Below are positions 61,609-64,000 of a stretch of DNA of 64,000 nucleotides, one piece after another. Position numbers and translations under genes: made by a program. This stretch comes from Mycobacterium sp. 852002-50816_SCH5313054-b (lineage in GTDB: Bacteria > Actinomycetota > Actinomycetes > Mycobacteriales > Mycobacteriaceae). The stretch covers positions 79,815-143,814 of the forward strand of contig NZ_LZIC01000041.1 of the NCBI RefSeq assembly GCF_001667185.1, in the 5' to 3' direction. The notes under the pieces were generated by a model. That model did not search any database. It was not told the origin of the DNA and saw only the letters and a list, made by a program, of their open reading frames with translations. Every line of letters starts with the position of its first letter. The first letter of the stretch is position 1.

Positions 61609-62949
61609 CTAGAGGTCGCCCAGCAGCCCGCTCAGGATGTCGATCCCCTCGATCAACAGCTCGTCGCTGATGGTCAGCGGGGGCAGCAACCGGATGATGT
61701 TGCCGAACATCCCGCACGTCAACACGATGACCCCGGCAGCGTGGGCGGCGGTGGACAGCCGCTGGGTCAGTTCCGCATCGGGCTCGGCGGTTCCCGACTT
61801 CACCAGCTCGATGGCGATCATGGCGCCCCGGCCGCGCACGTCGCCGATCCGGTCATCGCCGGCCTGCAGGCGCAACAACGGTTCGGTGATCAGCCGTTCC
61901 AGTTGACGCGCGCGCTCGACCAGCCCGTCACTCTCGATCGTCGCGATGGTGGCCAGCGCCGCCGCGCACGCGATGGGGTTTCCGCCGAACGTGCCGCCCA
62001 GACCGCCGACGTGCGATGCGTCCATGATGTCGGCGCGGCCGGTGACCGCCGACAGCGGCAGCCCGTCGGCGATGCCCTTGGCGGTGCAGATCAGGTCGGG
62101 CACGATCCCCTCGTGCTCGCAGGCGAACATCGCGCCGGTGCGCGCGAAGCCGGTCTGCACCTCGTCGGCGATGAACACGACGTCGTTGCGCCGGCACCAG
62201 TCGAGCAGCGCAGGCAGGAATCCCTCTGCGGGAACGATGAATCCGCCTTCGCCGGCGATCGGCTCGATGATGATGGCGGCCAGGCTGTCGGCGCCGACCT
62301 GGTTTTCGATGATGCCGATCGTGCGCGCGGCGGCCTTTTCGCCGTCGGTGGCCAGCTCCTTGTCGTGCAGCCCGTCCCGGTAGGGATAGGACAGCGGCGC
62401 CCGGTAGACCTCCGGCGCGAACGGGCCGAAGCCGCTCTTGTAGGGCATGGATTTGGCGGTGAGCGCCATCGCCAGGTTGGTGCGCCCGTGATAGGCGTGG
62501 TTGAACGCCACCACCGCGGGCTTGCGGGTGTGCGCCCGTGCGACCTTGACGGCGTTTTCGACGGCCTCGGCGCCGGAGTTGAACAACACCGAGCGCTTCT
62601 CGCCCGAGCCCGGGGTGATCCGGTTGAGCTCCTCGGCGACGGCGACGTACTCCTCGTAGGGCGTCACCATGAAGCAGGTGTGGGTGAAGTCGTCGACCTG
62701 CGCGCGCACCGCGTCCACGACGCGGGGCGACGAGTTGCCGATCGTGGTGACCGCGATGCCGGAACCCAGGTCGATGAGCCGGTTGCCGTCGACGTCCTCG
62801 ACGATGCCGCCGCCGGCGCGCGCGACGTACACCGGCAGGGAGACATTCACGCCGCCCGACACCGCCGCGGCCCGGCGCTTGTTCAGCTCCAGCGATGTGG
62901 GACCGGGGATTTCGGTGACCAGCTGTCGACTCTGCTCGAGGCTGGCCAC
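61609..62949 (-). CDS. gabT: 4-aminobutyrate aminotransferase
   Basis: A 446-residue class III PLP aminotransferase that turns 4-aminobutyrate and 2-oxoglutarate into succinate semialdehyde and glutamate. The cofactor aspartate lies in FIADEVQTGFARTG, and the Schiff-base lysine in LICTAKGIADGLPLSAV. GMFGNIIRLLPPLTI closes the fold. It is divergent from yajC over 112 bp. Next to an aldehyde-forming reductase it could also aminate aldehydes; this is inference. Confidence 0.92.
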   Translation of the reverse strand: MASLEQSRQLVTEIPGPTSLELNKRRAAAVSGGVNVSLPVYVARAGGGIVEDVDGNRLIDLGSGIAVTTIGNSSPRVVDAVRAQVDDFTHTCFMVTPYEEYVAVAEELNRITPGSGEKRSVLFNSGAEAVENAVKVARAHTRKPAVVAFNHAYHGRTNLAMALTAKSMPYKSGFGPFAPEVYRAPLSYPYRDGLHDKELATDGEKAAARTIGIIENQVGADSLAAIIIEPIAGEGGFIVPAEGFLPALLDWCRRNDVVFIADEVQTGFARTGAMFACEHEGIVPDLICTAKGIADGLPLSAVTGRADIMDASHVGGLGGTFGGNPIACAAALATIATIESDGLVERARQLERLITEPLLRLQAGDDRIGDVRGRGAMIAIELVKSGTAEPDAELTQRLSTAAHAAGVIVLTCGMFGNIIRLLPPLTISDELLIEGIDILSGLLGDL

Positions 62950-63061
62950 GACGTCCTCCTCACCGCGGCGCGGCTGTCACGTCGCCGTTCCAGCGTATCC
63001 GCTCGGGCGCGAGTGAGCGGGGTCAGTAGGTGGCGACCTGCGGTGCTGGCAGACTGGCCGC

Positions 63062-63397
63062 ATGGAAAGCTTGATCCTGTTCTTGCCGTTCGTGATCATC
63101 ATGATCGGCGTCATGTACTTCGGGCAGCGTCGCCAGCGGCGGGCGATGCAGGCCACCATCGACCTGCAGGAGTCGTTGCGGCCCGGCGACCGGGTGCACA
63201 CCACGTCCGGGCTGCAAGGCACCATCGTCGCGATCACCGAGGACACCGTCGACCTGGAGATCGCCCCCGGCGTGGTGACCACCTGGATGAAGCTGGCCGT
63301 GCGCGACAAGGTCCTGCCCGACGACCCCACGGACCACGACGACGAGGGCGCCGACGACTGGGAAGAATCCGAGGGACTGACCGACCCGGGCCGGTAG
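63062..63397 (+). CDS. yajC: Preprotein translocase subunit YajC
   Basis: A 111-residue Sec accessory protein with one N-terminal membrane helix (LILFLPFVIIMIGVMYFG), then QRRQRRAMQ and a cytoplasmic beta domain (RPGDRVHTTSGLQGTIVAITE). The acidic C-terminus is DDEGADDWEESEG. It is followed 60 bp later by secD, as in most bacteria. Start ATG 63062. Confidence 0.93.
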   Translation: MESLILFLPFVIIMIGVMYFGQRRQRRAMQATIDLQESLRPGDRVHTTSGLQGTIVAITEDTVDLEIAPGVVTTWMKLAVRDKVLPDDPTDHDDEGADDWEESEGLTDPGR

Positions 63398-63457
63398 GGC
63401 CGAGACACGTAGGCTCTGTCAGGGCAAGAAACCGATTCTCAAGGAGATACGAGGAAC

Positions 63458-64000
63458 GTGGCATCGTCTTCGGCGCCGGTGCGACCTGCCCGCTACCTGT
63501 CCGTTTTCCTGTTGCTGCTGGTCGGCGTCTATCTGCTGGTTTTTCTCACGGGCGACAAGCGAGCCGCGCCGAAACTGGGCATCGACCTGCAGGGCGGCAC
63601 CCGCGTCACGCTGACCGCCCGCACGCCGGATGGCTCGCGGCCGAGCCGGGAGGCCCTGGCGCAGGCGCAACAAATCATCAGCGCGCGGGTCAACGGGCTC
63701 GGCGTGTCCGGTTCCGAGGTCGTGGTCGACGGCGACAACCTGGTCATCACCGTGCCCGGGAGTGACGGCAGCGAGGCGCGCAACCTCGGGCAGACCGCGC
63801 GGCTCTACATCCGGCCGGTGCTCAACTCGATGCCGGCGCAGGCCGCTCAGCCCAAGCCCCCCGCCCAGGCGCCCCCGCCGGGGCACCCCGCGGGGGCGCC
63901 GGGGGGGGGGGGGTGGGCGGGGCGGCCTGCGCCGGGGGGGGGTTTAGCACCGGCCGGGTGTAGAGGCGCGCGGGGGGCGCGGGGTTGCGGGCCGCGCGGG
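63458..64000 (+). CDS. secD: Protein translocase subunit SecD, truncated at window edge
   Basis: This is the N-terminal ~180 codons of SecD, the proton-driven Sec pulling subunit. The start is GTG 63458 with AGGAGATACGAGG upstream. A membrane helix ([19 protein letters not shown]) is followed by the signature [14 protein letters not shown] and by [18 protein letters not shown] of the first periplasmic domain. From about 63895 the reading turns into runs of G and a low-complexity peptide not expected of SecD, so the last ~35 codons are probably sequence error. Confidence 0.88.
   Translation, partial: MASSSAPVRPARYLSVFLLLLVGVYLLVFLTGDKRAAPKLGIDLQGGTRVTLTARTPDGSRPSREALAQAQQIISARVNGLGVSGSEVVVDGDNLVITVPGSDGSEARNLGQTARLYIRPVLNSMPAQAAQPKPPAQAPPPGHPAGAPGGGGWAGRPAPGGGLAPAGCRGARGARGCGPRG

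Noticed and set aside
61588..63765. 725-codon plus-strand frame across gabT and yajC
   Set aside because: Covers gabT on the other strand and reads yajC/secD out of frame; no domain visible.
1..64000. Mobile elements, prophage, CRISPR array, tRNA or rRNA genes
   Set aside because: No transposase, integrase, phage protein, spaced direct repeat array or tRNA-like cloverleaf was seen. Codon usage and GC content look even except for the artefact-like right edge.

Overview
The window is high-GC actinobacterial chromosome and almost certainly comes from a Mycobacterium. It has the thrS - HIT protein - pgsA - PatA-type acyltransferase - pimA - Nudix run of PI-mannoside synthesis, the pdxS/tesB2/pdxT/yebC block, ruvCAB behind a mycobacterial LexA box, a carboxylic acid reductase (FadD9 type) next to gabT, and yajC-secD. 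Gene order from about 39.8 kb to the right edge follows M. tuberculosis Rv2614c-Rv2587c, but the PE/PPE genes and VapBC pairs found there are missing. Together with a catalase-related protein like M. avium paratuberculosis MAP-2744c, this points to a non-tuberculous, MAC-like species. I saw no tRNA, rRNA, CRISPR array, insertion sequence or prophage.

Layout. 0-9.8 kb: acyl-CoA synthetases (one cut by the left edge), an SDR, a small heme peroxidase, a TauE-type permease, a GCS2 ligase coupled to a STAS protein, a TetR regulator with a clear operator, a DedA-SGNH operon and an IclR regulator preceded by a striking inverted repeat. 9.8-18.5 kb: aromatic catabolism. A minus-strand operon encodes a Rieske dioxygenase (alpha, beta), an 80-residue protein, an SDR that could be a dihydrodiol dehydrogenase, and a class II aldolase-type enzyme. 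It lies head to head with a Rieske/hemerythrin pair and pcaH-pcaG-pcaB. The set could turn a phthalate-like acid into protocatechuate and open its ring. 18.4-19.3 kb: a TetR protein resembling EthR, with a 62-bp palindrome upstream and no ethA beside it.

19.3-31.2 kb: a dormancy island matching the M. tuberculosis DosR regulon. It holds a DUF1876 protein, an Rv0079-like ribosome hibernation factor, a FadD, a cNMP-linked lysine acetyltransferase, an Rv2627c-like hydrolase, a wax ester synthase/DGAT, a frameshifted SRPBCC gene, a Rip3-type protease, two universal stress proteins and FdxA. Five sites resemble the DosR box. No DosR/DosS genes are in the window.

31.2-39.6 kb: miscellaneous redox and hydrolytic genes, including a COG2345 regulator with conserved cysteines, a nitronate monooxygenase, an aldo/keto reductase, a TRIC-type channel, an M20 amidohydrolase and a doubly deleted SDR remnant. 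39.8-64 kb: the conserved core block. The last ~105 bases are G-homopolymer rich and look like poor-quality sequence or assembly, so the end of secD should not be trusted.
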